From Vibrio sp. D404a (GTDB lineage Bacteria; Pseudomonadota; Gammaproteobacteria; Enterobacterales; Vibrionaceae), in assembly GCF_030248535.1 (NCBI RefSeq), contig NZ_JAHGAJ010000024.1, forward strand, positions 62,001 to 126,000: DNA of 64,000 nt. The letters are read 5' to 3'. Below, piece by piece: positions 42,766 to 51,581 of the stretch (positions are counted from its first letter, which is position 1; the number at the start of each line of letters is the position of its first letter). A model generated the notes under the pieces. The model had not been told where the DNA came from. It made no database searches and saw only the letters and a list, made by a program, of their open reading frames with translations. The position numbers and the translations under genes were made by a program.

Positions 42766-44649
42766 ATGACTCTTGATATTTCAAAGTACCCAACTCTTGC
42801 TTTGGCTGACAAGCCAGAGGATTTGCGTCTTTTACCAAAAGAGACGCTTCCACAGCTCTGTGATGAGCTACGTACCTACCTCTTGAACTCTGTGAGCCAG
42901 TCAAGCGGTCACTTGGCATCAGGCCTAGGTACGGTGGAACTGACGGTTGCTTTACACTATGTATACAACACCCCTTTCGATCAGTTGGTTTGGGATGTGG
43001 GCCATCAGGCTTACCCACATAAAATTCTAACAGGTCGACGTGATCGCCTATCGACTATTCGCCAGAAAGACGGCTTACACCCTTTCCCTTGGCGTGAAGA
43101 GAGCGAGTACGACACCCTTTCTGTTGGTCACTCATCGACATCTATCAGTGCCGCTCTTGGTATGGCAATCAGTGCTAAAAAAGAGGGCAAAGATCGTAAG
43201 GTCGTGAGCGTGATTGGTGATGGTGCGATCACTGCTGGTATGGCATTCGAAGCCATGAACCACGCCGGTGATGTTCACAACGACATGCTGGTTATCCTTA
43301 ACGATAACGAAATGTCGATCTCTGAAAACGTGGGTGCATTGAACAATCACTTAGCTCAGGTTCTTTCTGGCAATCTTTACACGTCAATTCGTGAAGGTGG
43401 CAAGAAAGTGCTATCTGGCGTTCCGCCGATTAAAGAGCTAGTGCGTCGTACTGAAGAACACCTTAAAGGCATGGTAATTCCAGGAACCATGTTTGAAGAG
43501 CTTGGCTTCAACTACATCGGCCCAGTTGATGGCCACGATGTTAACGAGCTAATCAAAACGCTTAAGAACATGAGAGATCTAAAAGGTCCTCAGTTCCTGC
43601 ACATCATGACTAAGAAAGGCAAAGGCTACGAGCCAGCTGAGAAAGATCCGATTGGCTACCACGGTGTACCTAAGTTCGATCCTGCACACTCTAGCCTGCC
43701 AAAGAGCACCAGTGCTAAGCCGACTTTCTCTAAGATCTTCGGTGACTTCCTGTGTGATATGGCCGCGCAAGATCCTAAGCTGATGGCAATCACGCCAGCA
43801 ATGCGCGAAGGCTCTGGCATGGTGCGCTTCTCGAAAGAGTACCCTGAACAGTACTTTGACGTAGCGATCGCTGAGCAGCACGCTGTGACGCTAGCGACGG
43901 GTATGGCAATTGCGGGCAACAAACCGATTGTTGCTATCTACTCTACCTTCCTACAACGCGGTTACGACCAACTGATCCACGATGTGGCTATCATGGATTT
44001 ACCTGTGATGTTCGCCATTGACCGTGCTGGTCTTGTGGGTGCCGATGGTCAAACTCACCAAGGTGCGTTCGATTTAAGCTTCATGCGCTGTATCCCGAAC
44101 ATGGTGATCATGGCACCAAGCGATGAAAACGAATGTCGCCAAATGCTTTACACTGGCCACCAGCACAATGGTCCAAGTGCGGTTCGTTACCCACGTGGTA
44201 ATGGCATGGGGACAGAGATTGAAAGCGAATTTACGGCACTTGAGATTGGTAAAGGTCGTGTGGTTCGCGAAAGCAAACAAGCTAAAGATGGTGCTAAAGT
44301 TGCGATTCTAAGCTTTGGTACTTTCCTTGAAAATGCACTGCAAGCGGCAGACGCACTGGATGCAACCGTTGCTGATATGCGCTTTGTTAAGCCACTGGAT
44401 GAAGACCTAATCAAACAGTTAGCGGCTGACCACGACGTACTCGTGACGATTGAAGAAAATGCGATTGCCGGTGGTGCAGGTGCAGGTGTAGTAGAGTTCT
44501 TGATGCAAGCGAAACTGCCAATGCCAGTATTGAACCTTGGTCTACCAGACAAGTTCATTGCTCAAGGCACACAAGGCGAGCTGCACGAAGAACTTGGCTT
44601 AGATGCGAAAGGCATTGAAAAGGCAATCAAGGATTACCTCGCTAAATAA
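42766..44649 (+). CDS. dxs: 1-deoxy-D-xylulose-5-phosphate synthase
   Basis: A 627-residue thiamine diphosphate enzyme that condenses pyruvate and glyceraldehyde-3-phosphate, the first step of the MEP isoprenoid pathway. The ThDP motif is VIGDGAITAGMAFEAMNHAG...NDNEMSIS. The second domain shows DVAIAEQHAVTLATGMA and AIYSTFLQRGYDQLIHDVA. The N-terminal SSGHLASGLGTVELTVALHYV is typical. It is last in the operon. Confidence 0.98.
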   Translation: MTLDISKYPTLALADKPEDLRLLPKETLPQLCDELRTYLLNSVSQSSGHLASGLGTVELTVALHYVYNTPFDQLVWDVGHQAYPHKILTGRRDRLSTIRQKDGLHPFPWREESEYDTLSVGHSSTSISAALGMAISAKKEGKDRKVVSVIGDGAITAGMAFEAMNHAGDVHNDMLVILNDNEMSISENVGALNNHLAQVLSGNLYTSIREGGKKVLSGVPPIKELVRRTEEHLKGMVIPGTMFEELGFNYIGPVDGHDVNELIKTLKNMRDLKGPQFLHIMTKKGKGYEPAEKDPIGYHGVPKFDPAHSSLPKSTSAKPTFSKIFGDFLCDMAAQDPKLMAITPAMREGSGMVRFSKEYPEQYFDVAIAEQHAVTLATGMAIAGNKPIVAIYSTFLQRGYDQLIHDVAIMDLPVMFAIDRAGLVGADGQTHQGAFDLSFMRCIPNMVIMAPSDENECRQMLYTGHQHNGPSAVRYPRGNGMGTEIESEFTALEIGKGRVVRESKQAKDGAKVAILSFGTFLENALQAADALDATVADMRFVKPLDEDLIKQLAADHDVLVTIEENAIAGGAGAGVVEFLMQAKLPMPVLNLGLPDKFIAQGTQGELHEELGLDAKGIEKAIKDYLAK

Positions 44650-44669
44650 GCAAGCATTGCTCTAGATAC

Positions 44670-44701
44670 AAAAAAGGTTGGCCATATGGTCAACCTTTTT
44701 T
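44670..44701 (+). terminator. Terminator of xseB-ispA-dxs
   Basis: AAAGGTTGGCC/GGTCAACCTTT stem with an ATAT loop and flanking A/T runs. Confidence 0.88.
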
Positions 44702-44730
44702 ATTACCTAAGTCTGTTGCAAGCGATAAGC

Positions 44731-45081
44731 TTACTTCAGTACAGGTGCGTCGTAGTTTTCTGGTTCATCGGTGTAGATACACACATTGAACTTCTCAACT
44801 AGGCCAGTCTCTTCTACACACTGCTCTTGGAAGAATGCCTGAATCTCACGGCGTTGGCAGTGCGCTTCAAACGCTTCGTTGTCAGCCCAGATCTCGTTGA
44901 ATGCGATTGGGTAGCTCTCGCCTTCGGCAAACGGGCTCTGTAGGTGACGAGTCACTGTGTATTGAATACAACCATCTTCACGCATGGTGTTTGGCTCTAG
45001 TGCTTTTAGCACCTCGAATAGCTCGTTCAGTTTGCCTTCTTTTGGCTGAAACTGAGCAATACAGTAAACCTTCTTCGACAT
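44731..45081 (-). CDS. ABM-domain protein (putative quinol monooxygenase, YgiN-like)
   Basis: A 116-residue antibiotic-biosynthesis-monooxygenase domain protein: KVYCIAQFQPKEGKLNELFEVLKALEPNTMREDGCIQYTVTRHL, then FNEIWADNEAFEAHCQRREIQAFF. Related small proteins oxidise quinols or handle reactive intermediates, but the substrate here is unknown. AAGGAAT precedes the start at 45081; 23 extra in-frame residues upstream look untranslated. It is convergent with dxs. Confidence 0.85.
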   Translation of the reverse strand: MSKKVYCIAQFQPKEGKLNELFEVLKALEPNTMREDGCIQYTVTRHLQSPFAEGESYPIAFNEIWADNEAFEAHCQRREIQAFFQEQCVEETGLVEKFNVCIYTDEPENYDAPVLK

Positions 45082-45178
45082 TATTATTCCTTGTTTTCTA
45101 CTATTTTGACCAAGCTCTGTTGCAACTGACATAAGAGCTTGGCTTACCAACTAATATTATCTGCAAGGCGGTAAACGG

Positions 45179-45685
45179 TTACGCCAACCAACCTGCAAAA
45201 TGCCCTACTGCATACAGTGCAATACCAGCCATGAAACCTGCAACGATATCATCAATCATGATCCCCAGGCCGCCATGAATTCGCTTATCCAACCAACCAA
45301 TTGGCCACGGTTTTACCATATCGAAAAAGCGGAACAGCACGAAACCTGTCAATAGCCATTTCCATTCATCGGTCGGGATCTGTAATAGAGGGACTAGGCC
45401 CATGGTGATCCAAAAGCCCGCAAACTCATCCCAAACGATAGAGCCATGATCGTGAACACCCATATCATCAGACGTTACCTGACAGATCTTCACGCCAATG
45501 ATGCAGCTAAGAACAACCGCCACGACATACATTGGAAATGGTAACTGCACAAGAAGCAGGTACAACGGAATAGAGGCTAAGGTACCCATGGTGCCCGGTA
45601 CGATTGGTGAAAGTCCACTGCCAAAACCAGTTGCAAGGAAGTGCCAAGGGTTTTTGAGAGAGATAAGAGAAAGAGGGTTTGTCAT
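45179..45685 (-). CDS. pgpA: Phosphatidylglycerophosphatase A
   Basis: A 168-residue membrane phosphatase that makes phosphatidylglycerol. Family segments are FLATGFGSGLSPIVPGTMGTLASIPLYLLL, HDHGSIVWDEFAGFWIT with conserved acidic residues, FFDMVKPWPIGWLDKRIHGGLGIMIDDIVAG. Its start overlaps the thiL stop by 4 bp (ATGA). It is last in the nrdR-rib-nusB-thiL-pgpA cluster. Confidence 0.96.
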   Translation of the reverse strand: MTNPLSLISLKNPWHFLATGFGSGLSPIVPGTMGTLASIPLYLLLVQLPFPMYVVAVVLSCIIGVKICQVTSDDMGVHDHGSIVWDEFAGFWITMGLVPLLQIPTDEWKWLLTGFVLFRFFDMVKPWPIGWLDKRIHGGLGIMIDDIVAGFMAGIALYAVGHFAGWLA

Positions 45686-46659
45686 CCGTTTACCTTAAAG
45701 TGATCATATCCACTTAAGTCCCAGCTTAGTGGCTTGCCATTGTTATGTAATTCAAAGAATTCTACAGGTCTTATTTGACCAATGCAGGTAACTTTTGTTC
45801 CAGTATGTGACAAAGCACTTTCCAGTGAACCCTTATTTTCTTCTGCTACGGTAAAGCAGAGTTCGTACTCTTCCCCACTGGTCAATGCATAGTGTTGCGC
45901 TGCTGAAATATCAGATGCGAACTGGCGTAACTCTTGAGAAATAGGCAATGCACTCACATCAATACTTGCGCCAACCTGCGAACGCTTCAAGATATGATTC
46001 AAATCCGCAATCACACCATCAGAGATATCAATGGCCGATGAAGCAAGGTTCACAAGCGCTTGACCCGCTAACACTCTCGGAGTGCTGATGTAGTGTCTCT
46101 CTTCAAGCTCTTTCGCATAAGGTTTCGCTTTATTGGTTTCTAGATCGAGTATCACCTCTAGCCCAGCCTTGCTATCACCTAGGTTACCTGTCACGTAAAT
46201 CCAATCACCTACCTTGGCGCCATCTCTACGAAGCGCTTTGCCTTCAGGTACGAAGCCTTGCACCGTTAGCGTCAGGCTCAAAGGGCCTTTAGTGGTGTCG
46301 CCGCCGATTAGTTGAATACCAAAGTAATCCGCAAGCTTAAAGAAGGAGTCACAGAAAGGGGCCAACCACTCTTCATCAACCTCAGGCATGGTCAGCGCGA
46401 AAGAAACCCAAGCAGGGGTTGCACCCATGGCAGCTAAATCACTAATGTTTGATGCAAGTGCCTTATGCGCCACCCAAGCAGGATCGGCATCGGCTAAGAA
46501 GTGGGTACCGGCAACCAAGGTGTCGGTACTGATGGCAATTTCGACGTTACTTGGTGGCTTAACCAAGGCACAATCATCACCGGCAGCAAGGTGTACATCC
46601 TTGCGTTGAGGTTGTCGGTTTACAAAGTATTTATCAATCAGGTTGAACTCACCAGACAT
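45682..46659 (-). CDS. thiL: Thiamine-monophosphate kinase
   Basis: A 325-residue ThiL that phosphorylates thiamine phosphate to thiamine diphosphate. Motifs include GDDCALVKPP, the Mg/ATP region STDTLVAGTHFLADADP, DLAAMGATPAWVSFALTMPE, GGDTTKGPLSLTLTVQG and ALTSGEEYELCFT. The start at 46659 has GGGG seven bases upstream; four residues further upstream are not needed. The length equals that of E. coli ThiL. Confidence 0.96.
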   Translation of the reverse strand: MSGEFNLIDKYFVNRQPQRKDVHLAAGDDCALVKPPSNVEIAISTDTLVAGTHFLADADPAWVAHKALASNISDLAAMGATPAWVSFALTMPEVDEEWLAPFCDSFFKLADYFGIQLIGGDTTKGPLSLTLTVQGFVPEGKALRRDGAKVGDWIYVTGNLGDSKAGLEVILDLETNKAKPYAKELEERHYISTPRVLAGQALVNLASSAIDISDGVIADLNHILKRSQVGASIDVSALPISQELRQFASDISAAQHYALTSGEEYELCFTVAEENKGSLESALSHTGTKVTCIGQIRPVEFFELHNNGKPLSWDLSGYDHFKVNG

Positions 46660-46689
46660 CACATGCCCCATCTTTGGGTTTGACTAACA

Positions 46690-46717
46690 AAAAAGGCCAG
46701 CATGAAAGCTGACCTTT
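46690..46717 (-). terminator. Intercistronic terminator-like hairpin between nusB and thiL
   Basis: On the minus strand, AAAGGTCAGC/GCTGGCCTTT pairs around TTTCAT, followed by TTTTTG. It would partly end transcription before thiL-pgpA. Confidence 0.75.
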
Positions 46718-46737
46718 AGATTCAATATACGTAACGA

Positions 46738-47205
46738 TTACTTCTTACGTACGTGCGGCGCTGCTTTATCAAGCACACCGTTTACAAACTTATGGCTGTC
46801 TTCTGCAGCAAACACTTTTGCTAGCTCGATAGCTTCGTTGATAACCACTTTGTATGGTACATCTTCGCGACGAGTCATCTCGTACATAGCTAAACGTAGA
46901 AGAGCAAGTTCCATCAAGTCCAGATCTTGCATTGGGCGAGATACGAATGGACGAAGTTTGCTGTCTAGTTCCATGTGGCTTAGAGCAACACCAGTTAGCA
47001 GGTCGCGGAAGTATGCAACGTCTGTTTCTGGCATAGCAAGCGCAGGCTCAGCTGCGTGATGCTCTTCTTCATCATACTTACCACCAGATAAGAACTGTTC
47101 TTCAACGGTAGCAATATTTTCTTTAGTAATTTGCCAAGAATAAATTGCTTGTAGAGCAAATTGACGTGCGTTACGACGTGCGGCTGGTTTCACACTGGCC
47201 CCCAT
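46738..47205 (-). CDS. nusB: Transcription antitermination factor NusB
   Basis: A 155-residue NusB, an RNA-binding partner of NusE in rRNA antitermination. The arginine-rich N-terminus is KPAARRNARQFALQAIYSWQ, followed by LTGVALSHMELDSKLRPFVSRP and YEMTRREDVPYKVVINEAIELAKVFAAEDSHKFVNGVLDKA. The start overlaps the ribH stop by one base (TAATG). Confidence 0.97.
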   Translation of the reverse strand: MGASVKPAARRNARQFALQAIYSWQITKENIATVEEQFLSGGKYDEEEHHAAEPALAMPETDVAYFRDLLTGVALSHMELDSKLRPFVSRPMQDLDLMELALLRLAMYEMTRREDVPYKVVINEAIELAKVFAAEDSHKFVNGVLDKAAPHVRKK

Positions 47206-47675
47206 TAGGAATCGATTTCAGAAAGAACGTTGATCATCTCAAGTGCGCTTAGTGCAGCTTCTGCACCTTTATTACCAGCCTTGGTTCCTGCGCGTTCAAT
47301 AGCTTGATCGATCGTATCAACAGTTAGTACGCCGAATGCAACTGGAAGAGAGTATTCCAGAGACACTTGCGCCAAACCTTTATTACATTCACTACAAACA
47401 TAGTCAAAATGAGGCGTACCGCCACGAATTACTGTACCTAGAGATACAATCGCGTCGAACTTGCCAGTTTTTGCAACGCGCTGCGCTACAAGTGGAAGTT
47501 CAACTGCACCTGGACAACGAACAACAGTGATGTTGTCTTCGCTAACTTGTCCGTGACGTTTTAAAGTATCGATTGCACCAGAAAGTAAACTTTCGTTAAT
47601 AAAACTGTTGAAACGAGCAATAACGATAGCAATTTTTGCATTTGGCGCTGGGAAGCCACCCTCGATCACTTTCAT
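47205..47675 (-). CDS. ribH: 6,7-dimethyl-8-ribityllumazine synthase
   Basis: A 156-residue lumazine synthase, making the penultimate compound of riboflavin synthesis. Motifs include IVIARFNSFINESLLSGAIDTLKRHG, VRCPGAVELPLVAQRVAKTGKFDAIVSLGTVIRGGTPHFDYVC (with phosphate-binding region) and FGVLTVDTIDQAIERAGTKAGNKGAEAA. Starting at 47675 matches the E. coli length; the frame could extend upstream without a ribosome binding site. AAGG precedes this ATG. Confidence 0.97.
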   Translation of the reverse strand: MKVIEGGFPAPNAKIAIVIARFNSFINESLLSGAIDTLKRHGQVSEDNITVVRCPGAVELPLVAQRVAKTGKFDAIVSLGTVIRGGTPHFDYVCSECNKGLAQVSLEYSLPVAFGVLTVDTIDQAIERAGTKAGNKGAEAALSALEMINVLSEIDS

Positions 47676-47930
47676 AAGCCTTCCTTTAACTATTTTCATC
47701 AAGTGAGAATCGCCGGATTCTAGCACAAAACTGTGAGCAATATCTAATGCTAATTTAGTTGAGCTAACACCGGGGAGATAAAGCGGTGAGTACAAAACGA
47801 TTCCTATGCTGATAAGGGTCAAAAGGCAGAGAGTTCACTATGCAATCTTGTGCTCTCTGCTTAATGCTTACCTATCAATTAGGGTTGTCTCACCAATAAC
47901 ATCTGTTGACAGTTCTACTGCAGAACGGCC

Positions 47931-49040
47931 TTAGTTACACACGTACTCAACCACATTCAAACCAAAGCCACCAAGCGCATGGTAGCGTTTAGAGCTTGAA
48001 GAGAGTAAACGCATGTCTTGAACACCTAGGTCTTGTAGAATCTGAGAACCAACACCAACACGGCGTGACGTTCCCTGCTTCTTAGCCATGGTTGGCTGTT
48101 CATTCTTGTCTTGTGCTTCGAAGGTCTTCACTTTGTGAATCAAAGAATCTGAAGACTCCTCGTTACCAAGAATAACCAAAACACCGCCCTCTTCACCAAT
48201 ACGCTTCATCGCTTTGTCGAGAGACCAACTGCGCTCGGTGCCACGATCTGAATGAAGCAGATCTGTGAAGGTGTCGTGCAGATGAACGCGAACCAGTGGC
48301 GCAGTGCCTGTAAGGTCGCCTTTCTGCATTGCGTAATGGATTTGGTTGTCGATAGTGTCACGGTACGTAACAAGCTCAAAGTCACCAAATTCAGTCGGTA
48401 GATGACACTGAGCAACACGCTCAATCGTTGTTTCCGTGTTGTTACGGTATTCGATAAGATCAGCAATCGTACCAAGCTTGATGTCGTGCTTTTCAGCAAA
48501 CACTTCAAGGTCTGGGCGACGTGCCATGGTGCCGTCGTCGTTTAGGATCTCAACGATAACCGATGCTGGCTCACAACCTGCTAAACGAGCTAAATCACAA
48601 CCCGCTTCCGTGTGACCTGCGCGAGTTAGAACACCGCCTTCTTGTGCTGTTAACGGGAAGATGTGACCAGGTTGAACCAAGTCAGCCGCTTTCGCTTCTT
48701 TGGCAACGGCAGCTTGCACTGTCACCGCACGGTCAGATGCTGAAATACCCGTCGTCACACCCTCTGCCGCTTCAATAGACACCGTAAAGTTGGTGGTGTA
48801 TTGCGCGTTATTGTCTTGCACCATTGGCGCTAGGCCTAAACGGCTCGAACGCTCTTTAGTCAAAGTCAGACAGATCAAGCCACGGCCGAACATCGCCATG
48901 AAGTTGATCGCCTCTGGCGTTACATGCTCTGCCGCCATGATCAGATCGCCTTCGTTCTCGCGATCTTCATCATCCATCAGGATAACCATCTTTCCTAGGC
49001 GAATGTCTTCAATAATTTCTTGAGGAGTACTAATTGGCAT
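47931..49040 (-). CDS. ribBA: 3,4-dihydroxy-2-butanone-4-phosphate synthase with degenerate GTP cyclohydrolase II domain (RibBX)
   Basis: A 369-residue protein. The N-terminal RibB domain (about 1-200) is intact: MVILMDDEDRENEGDLIMAAEHVTPEAINFM, GRGLICL, TEAGCDLARLAG. The C-terminal domain (about 205-365) has the GTP cyclohydrolase II fold, but the zinc-cysteine segment reads RVHLHDTFTDLLHSDRG; the three catalytic cysteines are lost. The enzyme should make only DHBP, so GTP cyclohydrolase II must come from elsewhere. It is the gammaproteobacterial RibBX type. Confidence 0.93.
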   Translation of the reverse strand: MPISTPQEIIEDIRLGKMVILMDDEDRENEGDLIMAAEHVTPEAINFMAMFGRGLICLTLTKERSSRLGLAPMVQDNNAQYTTNFTVSIEAAEGVTTGISASDRAVTVQAAVAKEAKAADLVQPGHIFPLTAQEGGVLTRAGHTEAGCDLARLAGCEPASVIVEILNDDGTMARRPDLEVFAEKHDIKLGTIADLIEYRNNTETTIERVAQCHLPTEFGDFELVTYRDTIDNQIHYAMQKGDLTGTAPLVRVHLHDTFTDLLHSDRGTERSWSLDKAMKRIGEEGGVLVILGNEESSDSLIHKVKTFEAQDKNEQPTMAKKQGTSRRVGVGSQILQDLGVQDMRLLSSSSKRYHALGGFGLNVVEYVCN

Positions 49041-49155
49041 TATTCTATATCCTTTGAAATGGTTCTGCTTCCAAGAACCGACACTGTTTAAACCTGATTG
49101 ATATTGCTTAACTGTTCGCGATTACACTGTGTGAGCACAGTTAGGGTAATAACGG

Positions 49156-49812
49156 TTAGGCAAAACCATTTTGCTGTAAAAATTCCATTGTCAGACGAGA
49201 CTCTGGCTTCGACTCTTCTTGCTGACCTTGCAGTAGACGTTCCATGTAGCGAGCTAGCACATCAACTTCTAAGTTCACCTTACGACCCACATTAAATTGG
49301 TCAATGGTCGTCTCTGAAGAGGTGTGCGGAACAATCGTTAGCTTGAAGGCATTCTTGCGCAAGTCATTGACCGTTAAGCTAATACCGTCAACTGTGATTG
49401 AGCCTTTCTGAGCAACATACTTAGAGATTTCAGCAGGCATCTCGACCCAAAACTCAATGGCACGACCGACTTGATTGCGCTCGACAATCTCACCCACGCC
49501 ATCTACGTGACCAGACACAATATGTCCACCGAAACGCGTGGTCGGCAGCATTGCTTTCTCAAGGTTTACTTTATCGCCCGCTTGATAGTCGATAAAGCCG
49601 GTCTTTTTCAGAGTTTCCAGTGATAAGTCTGCGCTGTAGCTGTTGTCGTTGAATTCAACCACAGTTAAACACACACCATTGGTGGCGATACTGTCTCCAA
49701 GTTGTACATCAGACATATCCAGCTTGCCGACATTCACGGTTACCGTAATATCTTCACCACGTGGCGTGATCGCACTTAGGGTACCTACGGCTTCTACAAT
49801 TCCTGTAAACAT
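49156..49812 (-). CDS. ribE: Riboflavin synthase
   Basis: A 218-residue riboflavin synthase alpha subunit, dismutating two lumazines to riboflavin. It shows the duplicated lumazine-binding domains: MFTGIVEAVGTLSAITPRGED, SIATNGVCLTVVE, FGGHIVSGHVDGVGEI, then SITVDGISLTVND and VPHTSSETT. Length is normal. It lies between ribD and ribBX. Confidence 0.96.
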   Translation of the reverse strand: MFTGIVEAVGTLSAITPRGEDITVTVNVGKLDMSDVQLGDSIATNGVCLTVVEFNDNSYSADLSLETLKKTGFIDYQAGDKVNLEKAMLPTTRFGGHIVSGHVDGVGEIVERNQVGRAIEFWVEMPAEISKYVAQKGSITVDGISLTVNDLRKNAFKLTIVPHTSSETTIDQFNVGRKVNLEVDVLARYMERLLQGQQEESKPESRLTMEFLQQNGFA

Positions 49813-49880
49813 TCTAAAACTCTTGTTCTTTCTGCTTTTTCATCAAGCAGTTAAATTACTATAGATATAACTATCGCGGA

Positions 49881-50996
49881 TTAGGATTTCCATACTGGCT
49901 GGGCGACAATACGAATGTCAGGTCCTACCATACGTACATCTTTGATCGTCAAATCGATCACGTCATCCATTGAGCTTAAGCCCAACGCACCCATTAAACC
50001 GCGGCCATCACTGCCCATTAGTTTAGGTGCTAAGTATAAGATTAGCTCGTCAACCAACTGATTCTCAATCAAACTCTTGGCTAATGTTGCCCCAGCTTCC
50101 ACCCAAATATGGTCAATATGGTGCGCTGGGAGATCGTGAATTAACTGCTTAATATCCAGTTGACCTTCACCATTGAGTGGCACCTCTATCTCGGCTGCAG
50201 ATTCCGCAACACGTAGGACTGGCGCTTCAGATTGATACAACTTGAGAGCTTGATTCGCAGTTTGAAGCAGTTTTGCTTGTCGATCGAGAATCACACGCGC
50301 AGGTTGGCGCAGCGCTGATTGAGGGTAGCAAGCTTTGATGGCTTGAGGCAGTTCATCCCAACGTACATTGAGTGACGCGTTGTCTTCGATAACCGTTTGG
50401 CTGGTCGATAATACCGCTCCCGCTTTGGCGCGATAATGTTGAACATCACGACGCGCGTGTGGCGAAGTGATCCACTGACTCTGTCCATTGCTCAATGCGG
50501 TTTGACCATCTAGGCTAGCGGCCATCTTCAATTGAACGAATGGCTGCCCCGTTTGCATACGCTTAATGAAGGCTGGGTTTAACGCCAATGCATCTTGCTC
50601 TAGCAGCCCAATCTGCACCTCAATACCCGCATCGCGAAGCATTTTGATACCACGACCTGCGACCTTAGGGTTTGGGTCTTCCATTGCACAAATCACTTTC
50701 GCAACCTGAGCCTTAATCAGCCCTTCAGCACAAGGAGGCGTGCGGCCGTAATGAGAACACGGCTCTAGTGTGACATAAGCAGTCGCGCCTTTGGCTTTGT
50801 CGCCAGCCATTCTCATGGCATGAACTTCCGCGTGGGCTTCGCCCGCTTTAGCATGGAAGCCTTCACCAACGATGTTGTCGCCATGAGCAATCACACAGCC
50901 GACATTAGGGTTAGGAGCAGTAGTATAGATGCCGCGCTTCGCCAATTGCATGGCACGCGACATCATTTGAAAATCTAAGGGAGTAAATTCTGACAT
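49881..50996 (-). CDS. ribD: Bifunctional riboflavin deaminase/reductase RibD
   Basis: A 371-residue protein. The N-terminal deaminase domain has HAEVHAMRMAG (zinc His and catalytic Glu) and TLEPCSHYGRTPPCAEGLIKAQVAKVICAMEDPNPKVAGRGI. The C-terminal NADPH-dependent reductase begins PFVQLKMAASLDGQTALSNGQSQWITS. It performs two consecutive steps after GTP cyclohydrolase II. It follows nrdR after about 10 bp, a conserved pairing. Confidence 0.97.
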   Translation of the reverse strand: MSEFTPLDFQMMSRAMQLAKRGIYTTAPNPNVGCVIAHGDNIVGEGFHAKAGEAHAEVHAMRMAGDKAKGATAYVTLEPCSHYGRTPPCAEGLIKAQVAKVICAMEDPNPKVAGRGIKMLRDAGIEVQIGLLEQDALALNPAFIKRMQTGQPFVQLKMAASLDGQTALSNGQSQWITSPHARRDVQHYRAKAGAVLSTSQTVIEDNASLNVRWDELPQAIKACYPQSALRQPARVILDRQAKLLQTANQALKLYQSEAPVLRVAESAAEIEVPLNGEGQLDIKQLIHDLPAHHIDHIWVEAGATLAKSLIENQLVDELILYLAPKLMGSDGRGLMGALGLSSMDDVIDLTIKDVRMVGPDIRIVAQPVWKS

Positions 50997-51005
50997 GTGT
51001 TGGGA

Positions 51006-51455
51006 TTAGTCCTCTAGCTTGGCAATCTCTTCGCCAAACTCTCGGATATCTTCGAAGCTACGGTACACAGAGGCAAAACGAATGTACGCGACTTTATCGA
51101 GCTCTTTCAGTTGGTCCATCACAAGGTTACCAATCATCTCGGTTGGTACCTCACGCTCGCCAGTTGCGCGCAGTTGAGATTTGATGGTACTGATCGCCAA
51201 CTCAATGGCATCAGCGCTCACTGGGCGTTTTTCTAATGCACGTTGCACACCACCGACCATTTTATCTTCGTTAAATGGTTCACGGTTGCCATTCGACTTG
51301 ATCACTTTTGGCATAACAAGCTCAGCCGATTCGAATGTCGTAAAACGCTCACTGCATGCCAGGCATTGACGGCGACGACGAACTTGATGCCCGTCAGCTA
51401 CTAGCCTTGAATCGATTACTTTCGTGTCGTTCTCTGAACAAAAAGGACAATGCAT
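51006..51455 (-). CDS. nrdR: Transcriptional repressor NrdR
   Basis: A 149-residue zinc-ribbon/ATP-cone repressor of ribonucleotide reductase genes. The zinc ribbon has cysteines MHCPFC and QCLACSERFTTFE. The ATP-cone domain starts MPKVIKSNGNREPFNEDKMVGGVQRALEKRPVSADAIE. The ribosome binding site is GGAGG immediately upstream. It is first gene of the nrdR-ribD-ribE-ribBX-ribH-nusB-thiL-pgpA cluster. Confidence 0.97.
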   Translation of the reverse strand: MHCPFCSENDTKVIDSRLVADGHQVRRRRQCLACSERFTTFESAELVMPKVIKSNGNREPFNEDKMVGGVQRALEKRPVSADAIELAISTIKSQLRATGEREVPTEMIGNLVMDQLKELDKVAYIRFASVYRSFEDIREFGEEIAKLED

Positions 51456-51511
51456 ATCACCTCCAAATAATTGATTGTCAGTGTAACGGAATTGCCAAAC
51501 GTAAGGAAAGA

Positions 51512-51535
51512 AAAAGGGCCAATTAAGGCCCTTTT
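51512..51535. terminator. Terminator downstream of proA
   Basis: AAAAGGGCC/GGCCCTTTT stem with an AATTAA loop and flanking A/T run. Confidence 0.85.
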
Positions 51536-51581
51536 ATGTGGTTATTCGTTGATTATGACGCACCAACGTTCACATTCATCC

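Noticed and set aside
49126..49141. ACTGTG/CACAGT hairpin between ribE and ribBX as a terminator or FMN riboswitch
   Set aside because: Only a 6-bp stem, no T-run, and no resemblance to the conserved FMN aptamer core.
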